Part shown: in pieces, positions 24,801 through 35,155 of the stretch | Position numbering within the stretch: the first letter of the stretch is position 1 | How the letters are laid out: the number at the start of each line of letters is the position of its first letter | NCBI GenBank assembly: GCA_029582265.1 | Contig: CM055816.1 | Coordinates: 5,947,690 to 6,011,689, forward strand | DNA from: Zoroaster sp. YZ-2022 | Taxonomy: Eukaryota; Echinodermata; Asteroidea; Forcipulatida; Zoroasteridae | Reading direction: 5' to 3' | DNA: 64,000 nucleotides | Position numbers and translations under genes: made by a program | The notes under the pieces: model-generated | Database searches by the model: none | Told to the model about the DNA's origin: nothing | What the model saw: only the letters and a program-made list of their open reading frames with translations

Positions 24801-26715
24801 CATTATACAGATCGTTAATTGTCAAAAAATATTTATACCCCAATTTAACCTTACTTCCTGTCCAAACCGGAAGTGAAAGTTTAATATTTAAAAAAATCAT
24901 ATCTCAAGAACCACAGGAGGTAAATTGACATTTTTGTACCATTGTACAGATTGTTAATTGTCAAAAGTATTTACACAAAGGTGACCCCAATTTGACCTTA
25001 TTTTTTTTTGGGGTTCGGGTATGTACCCGAAACACCTATTGTTTTTGTTCGGTTTTTTAGGTGTTCGGGTATATGCCCGAAACACCTATTGTTTTTGTTC
25101 GGTTTTTTTTAGTTTTTTTTTTTACTTCTTCTTCTTCTCCCCCATCTTGTCCGCAAACAAAAACATACTTGCAAACTTCACATTAACTTTAAACTTGGCA
25201 TGTACTTAGAAATTAACAAGTAAATGAAACTCCAGTTGTGAGTGACCCTGATTTTACCTTACTTCCTGTCCAAACCGGAAGTCAAAGTTTAACATTTAAA
25301 AATCATATCTCAACAACCACAAGAGGTAAATTCACAATTTTGTACCATTGTACAGATCGTTAATTGTCGAAAAATATTTACAAAAGGTGACCCACTTGAC
25401 CTTACTTCCTGTCCAAACCGGAAGTCAAAATTTAATATTTTCAAAAATCATATCTCAACAACCACAAGAGGTAAATTCACAAATTTTGTACCATTATACA
25501 GATTGTTAATTGTCGAAAAATATTTACACAAAGGTGACCCTTTTGACCTTACTTCCGGTCCAAGCCGGAAGTCAAAGTTTAATATTTTCAAAAAATCATA
25601 TCTGAACAACCACAAGAGGTAAATTCACAAATTTTGTACCATTATACAGATCGTTAATTGTCAAAAAATATTTATACCCCAATTTAACCTTACTTCCTGT
25701 CCAAACCGGAAGTGAAAGTTTAATATTTAAAAAAATCATATCTCAAGAACCACAGGAGGTAAATTGACATTTTTGTACCATTGTACAGATTGTTAATTGT
25801 CAAAAGTATTTACACAAAGGTGACCCCAATTTGACCTTATTTTTTTTAGGTGTTCGGGTATGTACCCGAAACACCTATTGTTTTTGTTCGGTTTTTTAGG
25901 TGTTCGGGTATATGCCCAAAACACCTATTGTTTTTGTTCGTTTTTTTTTTGTTTTTTTTTTAATTCTTCTTCTTCTCCCCCATCTTGTCCGCAAACAAAA
26001 ACATACTTGCAAACTTCACATGAACTTGAAACTTGGCATGTACTTAGAACTTAACAAGTAGATGAAACTCCAGTTGTGAGTCACCCCGATTTGACCTTAC
26101 TTCCTGTCCAAACCGGAAGTCAAAGTTTAATATTTAAAAAGATCATATCTCAACAACCACAACAGGTAAATGGACATTTTTTACACTATTGTATAGATTG
26201 TTAATTGTCGAAAAATATTTACAAAAACATGACCCCAATTTGACCTTACTTCCTGTCCAAACCGGAAGTCAAAGTTTAACATTTTAAAAAATCATATCTC
26301 AACAACCACAAGAGGTAAATTCACAAATGTTGTACCATTATACAGATTGTTAATTGTCGAAAAATATTTACACAAAGGTGACCCCAATTTGACCTTACTT
26401 CCTGTCCAAACCGGAAGTCAAAGTTTAACATTAAAACAAATCATATCTCAACAACCACAGGAGGTAAATTGACATTTTTGGACCATTGTACAGATTGTTA
26501 ATTGTCAAAAGTATTTACACAAAGGTGACCCCAATTTGACCTTACTTCCTGTCCAAACCGGAAGTCAAAGTTTAATATTAAAATAATTTATAAATTCAGT
26601 ATTGTATTATATTCAAATAAACTTCTCGCGAGAACTTCAACAGACGTTAACATTTGACTTCTCCAACACTTCGAATTGATGACGTAACCATTTTAACTTC
26701 AACCGAACACCTTGT
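21807..26715. repeat. Higher-order satellite with hairpin unit heads and about 148-bp subunits
   Basis: Unit heads AGGTGTTCGGGTATGTACCC followed by GAAACACCT form near-perfect 29-bp hairpins. They start near 21807, 22765, 23463, 24311, 25010 (mutated) and 25848, so spacings alternate about 698 and 845 bp (supra-unit about 1546 bp). From the second head on, each is followed about 50 bp later by a second hairpin with TATATGCCC. Inside, units of about 148 bp repeat: ACCTTACTTCCTGTCCAAAC then CGGAAGTCAAAGTTTAA, TCATATCTCAACAACCACAA and GTACAGATCGTTAATTGTC. The right edge at 26703-26715 has CCGAACACCT, the inverse of the head, so the whole block may be one transposon-like unit grown by tandem duplication. 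Confidence 0.85.
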
Positions 26716-26738
26716 TTTTGTTGTGACAAAAACTTATA

Positions 26739-26743
26739 TCTAG

Positions 26744-26790
<47 letters not shown>

Positions 26791-26868
26791 TTATTATTTA
26801 TTTTTTTATTAATTAATTTATTTCTTTATTTTTATTTATATATTATTATTATTATTATTATTTTTTAT
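26739..26868. repeat. (TTTA)n/(ATT)n low-complexity tract
   Basis: About 130 bp of TTTATTTA and ATT repeats. Confidence 0.9.
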
Positions 26869-28616
26869 TTTTTTGCCCTGCAATCTTCTAGGCAAATTAG
26901 AGAAATATCTCATACCCATGGCTTAAAAACTTAAGTAAAAATGTGACAAATGAATGTCAATTGATAAAATTGAATTCTTAATCAACCGCTTGCGATTGGT
27001 TCCAATAAAATTGAATGAACTTATCGACACTTTTCTGATGTACGTACTTATTTTGCCGAGTTGGGTATTAAATTGAATGAAAAAGGTTTTAAAAACACAC
27101 TATTGGGAGACCAAGGCCCAAGAACCAATAAGTGTTTTAGTTTTCAGATTCTGTGCCCTCCCCATACATCCGTGGTGAAAATACAAGTACGATAAATTAA
27201 GTAAGAATGACCATTTATGACAACAGTTACAGTTTTCTTAGGAAGTTCCAACCTAACACCTGTTCGCAACGACTGAATCGCAATTACAATATTGACATTT
27301 CAGTGCAAATATCTTTGTTTATTAAATCATCCATTGTTATTTTACACACTTAGAAACAGACAGTAATTGTGTTTTATATATAAATTACTTGTATATCATA
27401 TAGAGATGCTAATCCTGACCTTGATAACAGAACAATAAATAAATTTATTGATCTCAGTCTTGAACTTACTGACCCTGCTCTTATACATACTGGGGTGCCT
27501 GGTGCAGTGACCCACACGTTCCCCGTGACCCCAAATTCAAATTTAAGATGAAAACCCAACAACAAACAAACGGAAATAATAAGGGAATAAAGGTTTGTCG
27601 GGCGGTCTTTACCGAAGGATAATGGGTGATTTTGGGCATGGTCATGGGCGATAAGGACCAAGCGGAAGCTGATGACCTTATCGCCCGTGACCCACACACA
27701 AAACAAGTCATTAACCTGCCGTAAAGACAAAGCGTCAAATTGTTAGTTCCATTCATAAAATGGCTGTATCGATTTAGTTTTCAAAACAAATTGTAATTTA
27801 TGTTGAATATAGCCCAATAGAAATGGGCAAATTCATACACGAAATACCCCAGTGATTACGTTTTGTCCAATCAGATTGTTACAAAATTTCCATCAACCTA
27901 CAGATTGTCTGAACTGTCTTGGGCATTTATGAATAAGGTTTAATTCCATTGGAGTGTTGTTGAAGAGCACCTCTTAAACATAGGTGTATATCCCATGACA
28001 ATGGGGTATGGCTTACACACCCCCCCCCCCACACACACACACACACGCTGTCCGTGGTGATGGTCAATATGATTATACTCCCTAGCTATAACCGTTGGGT
28101 TCTGTAAAAACATTTATGGAATTTTTGCGTCGGGATAATGAACAATATTGATTTAATATTTGCCGTGTATACTAGTTTTGCCTTTATATAGTTAAGACGT
28201 TAAGTTAGCTTTATAAAGTATTCAATTAACAACTTGACATTCTTGAGTCAAGTATTTTCTAATATAATTATGCGAAGTGTACGATAATTAAATACGCATG
28301 CATATTTACTGGGATATAAAAAAACACCCTCAGTATGGCAACTCTCCCCATCCTCATTGCTATACAATACAATACTTCGTGTAAACCTGGTTTTGGTATC
28401 AATCTTCCCTATAAATAATTCTATCTGAGGTGTTATCAGTTAAACAAAGAAGTGAGTTGATAACCAATACGTGTATCCAAGTACTCTTCTCATAATTCCT
28501 CAATAGAATGAATACAACGAATCTCAATGCATTGTCAATTGTTTTGTTATAGACACAACGTAATAATATGAAACCTGATTGTTAAATGTGTATCTTAATT
28601 CATAGCATGTCAGTTT
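26869..28616. other. No gene recognised
   Basis: AT-rich sequence with a C-run and (AC)n near 28020-28048. The segment near 28110-28170 (TTTTTGCGTCGGGATAATGA) resembles the 3' part of SINE family B at 34960-35005. The open frames near 27374-27756 have no recognisable motif. Confidence 0.5.
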
Positions 28617-28998
28617 ACTCGTAGAAATAGTTTTGCCAACATTACCAATGTTACACCTTCCCTTTCATGTATATATCTTTACTCAAAGAGAGTACGTATA
28701 CTTTTAGAAGCAGTTTTGTCAACATTACCAATGGTGTACCTTCCCTTTCATTATATCTTGATTCAAAGAGAGTAAGCATACTCATAGAAGCAGTTTTGTC
28801 AACATGACCAATGTTGTACCTTCCCTTCAATGTATATCTTGATTCAAAGAGAGTAAGAATACTCATAGAAACAGTTTAGCCAACATTACCAATGTTGTAC
28901 CTTCCCTTTAATGTATACCTTGATTCAAAGAGAGTAAGCATACTCGTAGAAGCAGTTTTGCCAACATTAGCAATGTTGTACCTTCCCTTAATGGATAG
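28617..28998. repeat. 81-bp tandem repeat, about 4.5 units
   Basis: The unit ACTCATAGAAGCAGTTTTGT, CAACATTACCAATGTTGTAC, CTTCCCTT..., GATTCAAAGAGAGTAAG recurs with drift. Open frames across it are repeat artefacts. Confidence 0.85.
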
Positions 28999-29768
28999 CT
29001 TTAAGCGAGGGGTGTAGCCAAAGGGAGTGTATGGTGCAAAAACTCCACCCCATCCAATATTCAGTCGGCAAATAAAACACCAAATCAAACCATTGAAGCA
29101 GCACGTATGTTCATAATGTATGAGTCACCCAGCTCTATAGATGTCATGATTGCACAATACATTACACTACTAACGTTCGCGATAGCAAACGATGCTTTTG
29201 TAATGAGCAAGGACTAAAATCAAACATCATTTACACACGTTTGACATGCAGGAAATATTTTTTAAATTCTGTTTATATAAAGAATATTAATTATATTTAA
29301 ATATGTTTGACTCAAACAATTCAAAAACAATTTGCAACGAAACAAAATCGAAACTTAGGCCTAAGTGAAAAAAAGTTATCTATTCCCATAATTAATGACT
29401 ATTTTGAATTATCTAAATAAAACAGGCATACTAAATCAGCACAACATGAATAGCATTTTGAGGTGAACAAAGATTGTACAGTTTTAAAACGAATACATTT
29501 TACACGATCGTCACTTTCTGCACAGTGATTGGCATACAACAATGTCAAAACGGCGTTGTCAAAAATATGAAATAAAATATGTTTTTGTTTTTAACATCAT
29601 TATCCAATATTGTCGATTACATGTGCTACGTCAATGGCAGGAAATGAAAGCACAAACATGCATGTACGGTAAGACCATTGATGATAAGGCGTTACATTGT
29701 GCATGTAACATTTATAATAGGCCTACATACACGTTCTCCCGCTGGGTCGCACAAAGACATACCGAGGA
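28999..29768. other. No gene recognised
   Basis: AT-rich. Short open frames near 29542 lack any recognisable motif. Confidence 0.45.
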
Positions 29769-30110
29769 GTGTCGTGGCCGAGCGGTATAGCTTACCGGAC
29801 TCAAGTTCTGGTGTTAGCAGCAGAATGTAGGTTCGAATCCCAGCTGTGACACTTGTGTCCTTGAGCAAGACACTTAACCATAATTGCTTATAGGGGCAGA
29901 GGCAGTTTAACAACTGCCTTGTTCTGGACTAGTTACCCCTCTTAGTCATATTCGCACCGTGAAGAGGCTGGTTATTAAGTTGTCTTGTTTCGGTGCGAGG
30001 GGCTGGTTTCTTCAGTATTGGGTCGTTGTAACAACTCAATGACTTAGTAGCCCCCACCTTGGATTGGCCATTGGCCTTGTGTGGGGCGATTTGCGTAAAA
30101 AAACGAATAC
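29769..30110 (+). mobile_element. tRNA-Leu-like SINE, family A, copy 2 with a different body
   Basis: 29769-29890 matches the head and first body part of the SINE at 6261, including GTGGCCGAGCGGTATAGC, GGTTCGAATCCCAGC and TTGAGCAAGACACTTAACC. After 29890 the sequence differs (GGTGCGAGGGGCTGG, CCCCCACCTTGGATTGGCC), so this is a rearranged copy or a different subfamily sharing the head. The right edge is approximate. Confidence 0.65.
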
Positions 30111-30736
30111 GTGCACGGCGCGAAAAGTCGACTGCCTACGCGCTCGATACTGCATGCGTACTGAAAATTAGCAAAGCACCATTCTCCACATGTACAATCT
30201 TTGTTCGTCTGAAAAATAATGTATGACTTTGATTGAATCTGTCTTCAGATGTTGAGCACAGCGTTAATATAAATAAAGAACAAATGTAAAAATGCATAAG
30301 AATAATGTCCATTTACCCAATATTTTGGAAAACATTTGAAAGGTTTACAACGCGCTATATTTGTAATTTATAAAAATAAAATTTTTAATTTTTAAGAAAC
30401 ATTTCACTCAACTTAAACTTAAATGTAATTTAATTTTCAAGACAAAAATTCACCAAACTGAAAATTAAATGGCATCTGTTTCTTCAAAACTGCCTAAATA
30501 AGGATGATGATGTTTGATGAAAATCGACAGTTCTGATAGACAAGGACGTAGTCGAAGGAATTATTGCGCAATTGGCACTACAAGGCGGCAGATATAGGCT
30601 TGTATTTGTTGTACCTTGCAAGGTGAATTCATTTCTGGGGAAAAAACACCTTGTCCCCTAATTAAATAAATTTATTTTTTACAGAAAATCGCGAACGAGC
30701 TGCGTGTAAATTCGATTCTTAGAACGCTCTCATAAG
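30111..30736. other. No gene recognised
   Basis: AT-rich sequence between the SINE and the hAT element. Nothing else supported. Confidence 0.4.
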
Positions 30737-32025
30737 TATGTAGCTACGCCGGTCGGCGCCGGTCGGGTCTAACCGGCACTCCCGTTGGCCGACCGGCACC
30801 AAACGCAAATTGATGTCTTACCGACCGGCACAAAAATTGTGTGAATATTTCATTAAACAGTAATAAAAGTAAAAACAAGTTCATGTATTCTTCATTTCTT
30901 TGAGTTATTTGCCACTATTTTGAGGACTTTAGTCTACAGATCAATTAAAACATCGTATGATATTATAAAATAAATCTCAGCTTGTAGCGGTACAAACAAA
31001 TACACTAATTAGCATTATTTATGACGTCAGGGAAAATACCTGGGAATCCCCATTATGATTGGTTGTTTTCGCCTGCACGATGAGCTAATGCCACTAGTCT
31101 CTACCGCGTGCAAATGATGCGACGTGCTTCGTAATGTCGATGTACGTAAATTTCAGGTTGGTTAAGCGTGACTTCGTAAACGCTTTCCCCACGATGTGCT
31201 CAGCAAAGGGACAATTATTCACGTGCGTCCCTCCGCCCATTCATGAAAAGTTTTGTAAACGTTTTTTGGAAGTGTTTTGATCAAAATAATTGTCGCACTC
31301 GCAGAAAAGTATCACCAGCTTTTTCTCTTCAGCCACTAAACGCAAGGGGCCGGCAGTGATAGACACGGCAGCCGGGTCAAGTGAGAAGCCGGCAAATTCG
31401 AGACATTCTTCTGCGACCACATCTTCGTGTTCGAGTACAACTGACTCGGGAACTGATCACGCTATCAGAAGCTGGCATCTAAGTTTAATAGCGAAAAGTG
31501 GACACCTGGTATAATAGGCCATGGCTCAAATTTGTTGAAAATGAGGGCATGTACTGTTTATTTTGCCAAAAGTATAACAAAAAACCGTATGGTCGTACAG
31601 TTTGGAATACTGCTCCGAGCGTGAGAATTCGATTGCAATCAGTAAAGGAACATGAAGACACATCTGAGCACACGGATTCGGTCACTGAATCACTGTCATT
31701 TCATAATTTCATAAAGCAATGTTGTCAATTGCATTGGAGGGCACTCCTTCACATCATAAATTCTTGTGTAATACTATGAAAATATCATACTATTATACAA
31801 CAAATTATGTGAAAGGTGAGCCCTCCAAATCCATTCTTAAAAGCTAAAACCCAGGAGCTTCGCCCCCTCGACCCCCACCGGGGCGGTGCCCCTGGACCCC
31901 ACCAGGGGCCCTTAAGTGGGCCCCTGGACCCCTGGCCGTGAGGAGCTGAGCTCCATTCGCTCCGCTCACTACGCTCGGAATCGATAAAATTAGCCGGCAC
32001 TCAATTTGGTCTGGTGACAACCCTG
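30737..32025 (+). mobile_element. hAT transposon remnant, about 1.29 kb
   Basis: The right end read inward begins CAGGGTTGTCACCAGACC, a hAT-style terminus, followed by a GC-rich block of repeated CCCCTGGACCCC (31850-31945). Flanks are CTCATAAG (30729-30736) and CTCATAAC (32026-32033), matching at seven of eight positions as expected for an 8-bp hAT target duplication. The left end shares only GCCGGTCGG/AACCGGCAC-type blocks with the right and is not a clean inverted repeat. It carries part of a transposase-like frame. Confidence 0.6.
31290..31779 (+). pseudogene. hAT-type transposase N-terminal part with TTF-like zinc finger (broken)
   Basis: A Ser-rich leader (KSITSFFSSATKRKGP) is followed, after a frame change near 31490-31500, by TWYNRPWLKFVENEG, MYCLFCQKYNKKPYGRTVWN and VKEHEDTSEH. 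The C-x2-C and H-x4-H spacing fits the TTF/BED-like finger at the N-terminus of hAT transposases and their domesticated relatives. The catalytic region is absent. The two frames could be separate exons or one frame broken by an indel. Confidence 0.6.
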
Positions 32026-32033
32026 CTCATAAC

Positions 32034-33485
32034 CTTTTATACAAATAAAAGTATCTAGAAATGTGAAAATGCACAGTATAGTAACCAATACACGTATCAA
32101 AATGATTAGTAGTTTAAATTTATATTAATCAATGTGGAGAACTCGTAATTGTAATGATTACATCTATATTAGAATTAGTAAGCGAGGTGTGTGCGCTGAC
32201 AACACTTATGCTAGGCAAACTCTTATTTCAACGAATTTTTTTAGTATTCAAGAATTACAATGGCAAATCATCGTGTTTTTGTATTCTCGTAAAATTCTGC
32301 AGCCTGCCAGCAGGGGCTCCAATCCTTGGATCCGCCAATGTATCCGCCAAGGTATCCCCAACAATTTCAGAGATGTTGGCCAATTCAATCTCCCCCACTT
32401 GTTCCCCTCTTATTAGACTATTCTGCCATATTGTTTGCATCAATAGTCTGTAGTTAGCTGATATCATACAACATAAGATTAGATTTATATGATAATAAGT
32501 TTTATAATATGCTTCTAATTGCATCAAAGAGCATCTAGAACTCAAAACCTTTCAGGGCCATTTTGGACGGGTCCCAAGCATATATAATTAGTGGCTTCGT
32601 GTTGCGCGTTCACATTATTTCATTCTCCAATTGACAGTAGATTTGAACCCCCTTTGTCCTTCAGTTTTAATATCTTTATTTTGCTGATGAAAAGCCGACG
32701 CCAATGCGATCTGTGTATCGAGGTACTCTTTCCCGCCATTTTTGTATTATACTGGATCCAAAAAGCCAGTCCTTCATAACCTTGTAAATATTTACTAAAG
32801 ATTGTACTGAATTATAGCTTCAATACTATTAATTTCCTGAATCCTGGTGAATATGTTTTCATTGAGGAATATGGCTCGTAATATGTTTGATTGATGTATG
32901 AACAAGAACTGAAACAGTCGTGACATTGGCTTTACACCCATGTTGATGTCTACACTTTCCTTATTGCACTAGGTGCTATTTCTGGGTCAACCTATAATAC
33001 GCCTGCTTATATGTTTAATATGTTTTTGTTACAATCAACCGCAATGCAAACAGAATAAGCTCGTCCTGAGCGAGTTTTGCCTGAACGTTCATATTTCATA
33101 TTTGTAATAAAATATTATTTCATTTAAAACTTTCGCTGGAAATTCGACATTTAAAGGAATTGATAAAATACAAATTAATTTGAAAATAAAAAGCTTCAAA
33201 AATAATTTTCATTACGGATAAAATGATTTCACATCGACATTTGTTAATCACACAACATGACTGAATGAGCAATCCAGGGTGAAAATGGATCGACAGTAAA
33301 ATAAAAATAAATACAGAGATAATGATAGTCAGGGTTGGAAAGATAACAGAAAGAAAACAACAACAAAAATATTTAAGCACGAAACAAAAACTAATACAAA
33401 ATAGACAGACAACAAGCAGTGAGTTTTACAGTTGGCCAAAACATTCCTACTTTTCTAATCTTCAAAGTAAACCTGGAATTGACAG
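32034..33485. other. No gene recognised
   Basis: AT-rich. It lies upstream of the candidate exon at 33486 and may be intron of the EGF gene. Nothing else supported. Confidence 0.4.
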
Positions 33486-33611
33486 AGAGCAAGATGATGG
33501 TTCGTCACTTTGGCCCCCCGCCGTATATGGGTCCTGGACCACACGGTAAATACGACTGGGTGATAAAAGTCATGCAAAGCATACCGAACAGATGCCCCAA
33601 TGCCCGAACAG
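33486..33611 (+). CDS. Candidate exon upstream of the EGF exons
   Basis: A 126-bp open segment between TTGACAG (acceptor) and the donor GTGAGA at 33612. It encodes MMVRHFGPPPYMGPGPHGK, YDWVIKVMQSIP and NRCPNART. Both ends are phase 1, the phase used by every EGF exon downstream, so it would splice in frame to the exon at 34417. I do not recognise the domain. The higher GC content and the matching phase support it; the modest pyrimidine tract counts against it. Confidence 0.4.
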
Positions 33612-34416
33612 GTGAGAAAACTACAGATATAAAGTGATCGTTTACTCGTACTAAGCTCGGGTCCATTATTATCCGTGGCCACGCCCCCATGGGGATTTAT
33701 CCAGCAGTAAAGACCAAGCAACAATTCCTTATTGAAACAGTTTGATTTTATTTTAAGGGGAAGTTTTCATAAAAGTAAATTTGGTGAAGTAAATCATAAG
33801 GTTGTTTTCGACCAGGTCATGTGTTTGTAATATCTATAATTGATTTCTACACACATTTCATGATCCGCATAAAGTATGATTAGTAATAATATAAAGAAAT
33901 CTCCAAAAATTCATTAAATGAATCATGTTGGATCAAATATCATTAGGCAGCTCGCCAAATATCAACACCATCAAAAAACCAGTTAACATTTGGTACCGTA
34001 ATTCTTGTAACGTTACAACTATTACCAAATTATTAACTAAAAATCAACCTGATAAATTTACTCCTCCGGAAGTGCTTTCATTTTACAGAACTGGAAAAAT
34101 GTGTATAGCTGTACAATTCCAAAAGTCACCTGTTTCAGAAACGTGTCATCCAATTGAGAAGATCTTCATGAAGTACATGTATGATTGCCTAATAATCATA
34201 AGACAATTTTACGTAATTTTAAGTTTAAATTTTTTTAATACTTTTAACCATGACAAAAACCTTAACTTTAAACTGGCGATGAAATGGAATGGCATGACAT
34301 GTTTTTTGTAAAGATTTTCTTTGGGTAAAAACTGTTAATTGGAACAATTACAGTAGCCTGACGTGCCAAAATAAATAATACATTTGACTTGACCTTTTGA
34401 CTATTTATCTTTTCAG

Positions 34417-34515
34417 AGTGTGCACTAACCTGTGTGAATAGTGGTACGCTGGATAATGGCACCTGTCAATGTGATTGTGATCCAAATCAAAACTGGAGTG
34501 GTAAAAACTGTAATC
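34417..34515 (+). CDS. EGF-like domain exon 1
   Basis: A 99-bp exon bounded by TTTATCTTTTCAG and the donor GTAAGT, phase 1 at both ends. It encodes a six-cysteine EGF-like module with spacing C-x3-C-x10-C-x1-C-x1-C-x10-C, including CALTC, LDNGTCQCDC and NWSGKNC. Such modules are extracellular, disulfide-bonded and usually repeated in adhesion or lectin-like proteins. The intron sequence just upstream (GACGTGCC, AATAAATAATACATTT, GACTTGACC) is a copy of that before the exon at 37773, showing a tandem exon-intron duplication. The full gene is not in the window. Confidence 0.85.
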
Positions 34516-34949
34516 GTAAGTAAAATAATACGGATTATTGTGTAACTGTTTCCCGAAAATAAACAAACAAACGAACAAATATTTGACGCGTATATGTACG
34601 TGCCAGCTGTTCGCCACCTGTTCTATTTAGCCGGAGGTATCTCCCAAATGAGCGACGTTCGACATCTAGTACTTCGTTGACTCAAGATCACTGTAAAAGG
34701 AATCACTCTAAGATGTGCTCTAAGCAAATATCAATGTTTGACCTTTCACCATTTTAAAGAGGTTGGTATATCATAAGAAAACTAAACCACATCAATTTTA
34801 TTATCACAAAACAGTCATTTTACAAGAACTCCTTTTGTCTCGATTTCAGAAAGCATAAGGTCCACTGAAGGAAAACAAATGGCCCTCTTACATTTACACG
34901 AGCAACAACGCACATATTTCTGGACAATTTTTGGACAATACTTGGATGA
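34516..34949 (+). other. Intron of the EGF-like gene, 5' part
   Basis: Begins GTAAGTAAAATAATACGG. The same start follows the exon at 37773. No other feature supported. Confidence 0.5.
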
Positions 34950-35155
34950 TTTTATAGATTGGTGAAATTCTTGCGTCGGGAGATAAACAATTGATTTAAT
35001 TTTGCCCTACACCGACGTGTGTATAGCAGTGAACATGCTCAGTGCTTTCCGAGTGTTTGTGAAAAACTACACAGGCGACTCGGGCGGGATTCGAACCCAC
35101 GACCTTCTGCTTACTAGTGCAGACGTCTTAACCTCTCGACAACCGAGCTTGCCCG
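34950..35155 (-). mobile_element. SINE family B, copy 3, with tRNA-like head
   Basis: Read on the minus strand, a tRNA-like head includes GGTTGTCGAGAGGTTAAGAC (A box) and GTGGGTTCGAATCCCGCCCG (B box). It is followed by CACTCGGAAAGCACTGAGCA and CGGTGTAGGGCAAA, shared with copies 1 and 2, and by TTGCGTCGGGAG. The intact head shows the family is tRNA-derived. Confidence 0.75.

Noticed and set aside
27374..27756. Two overlapping minus-strand open frames
   Set aside because: No motif, no splice context, and the two frames give unrelated peptides.
35080..35155. tRNA gene on the minus strand
   Set aside because: It continues into the tail shared by SINE family B at 1330 and 8740.
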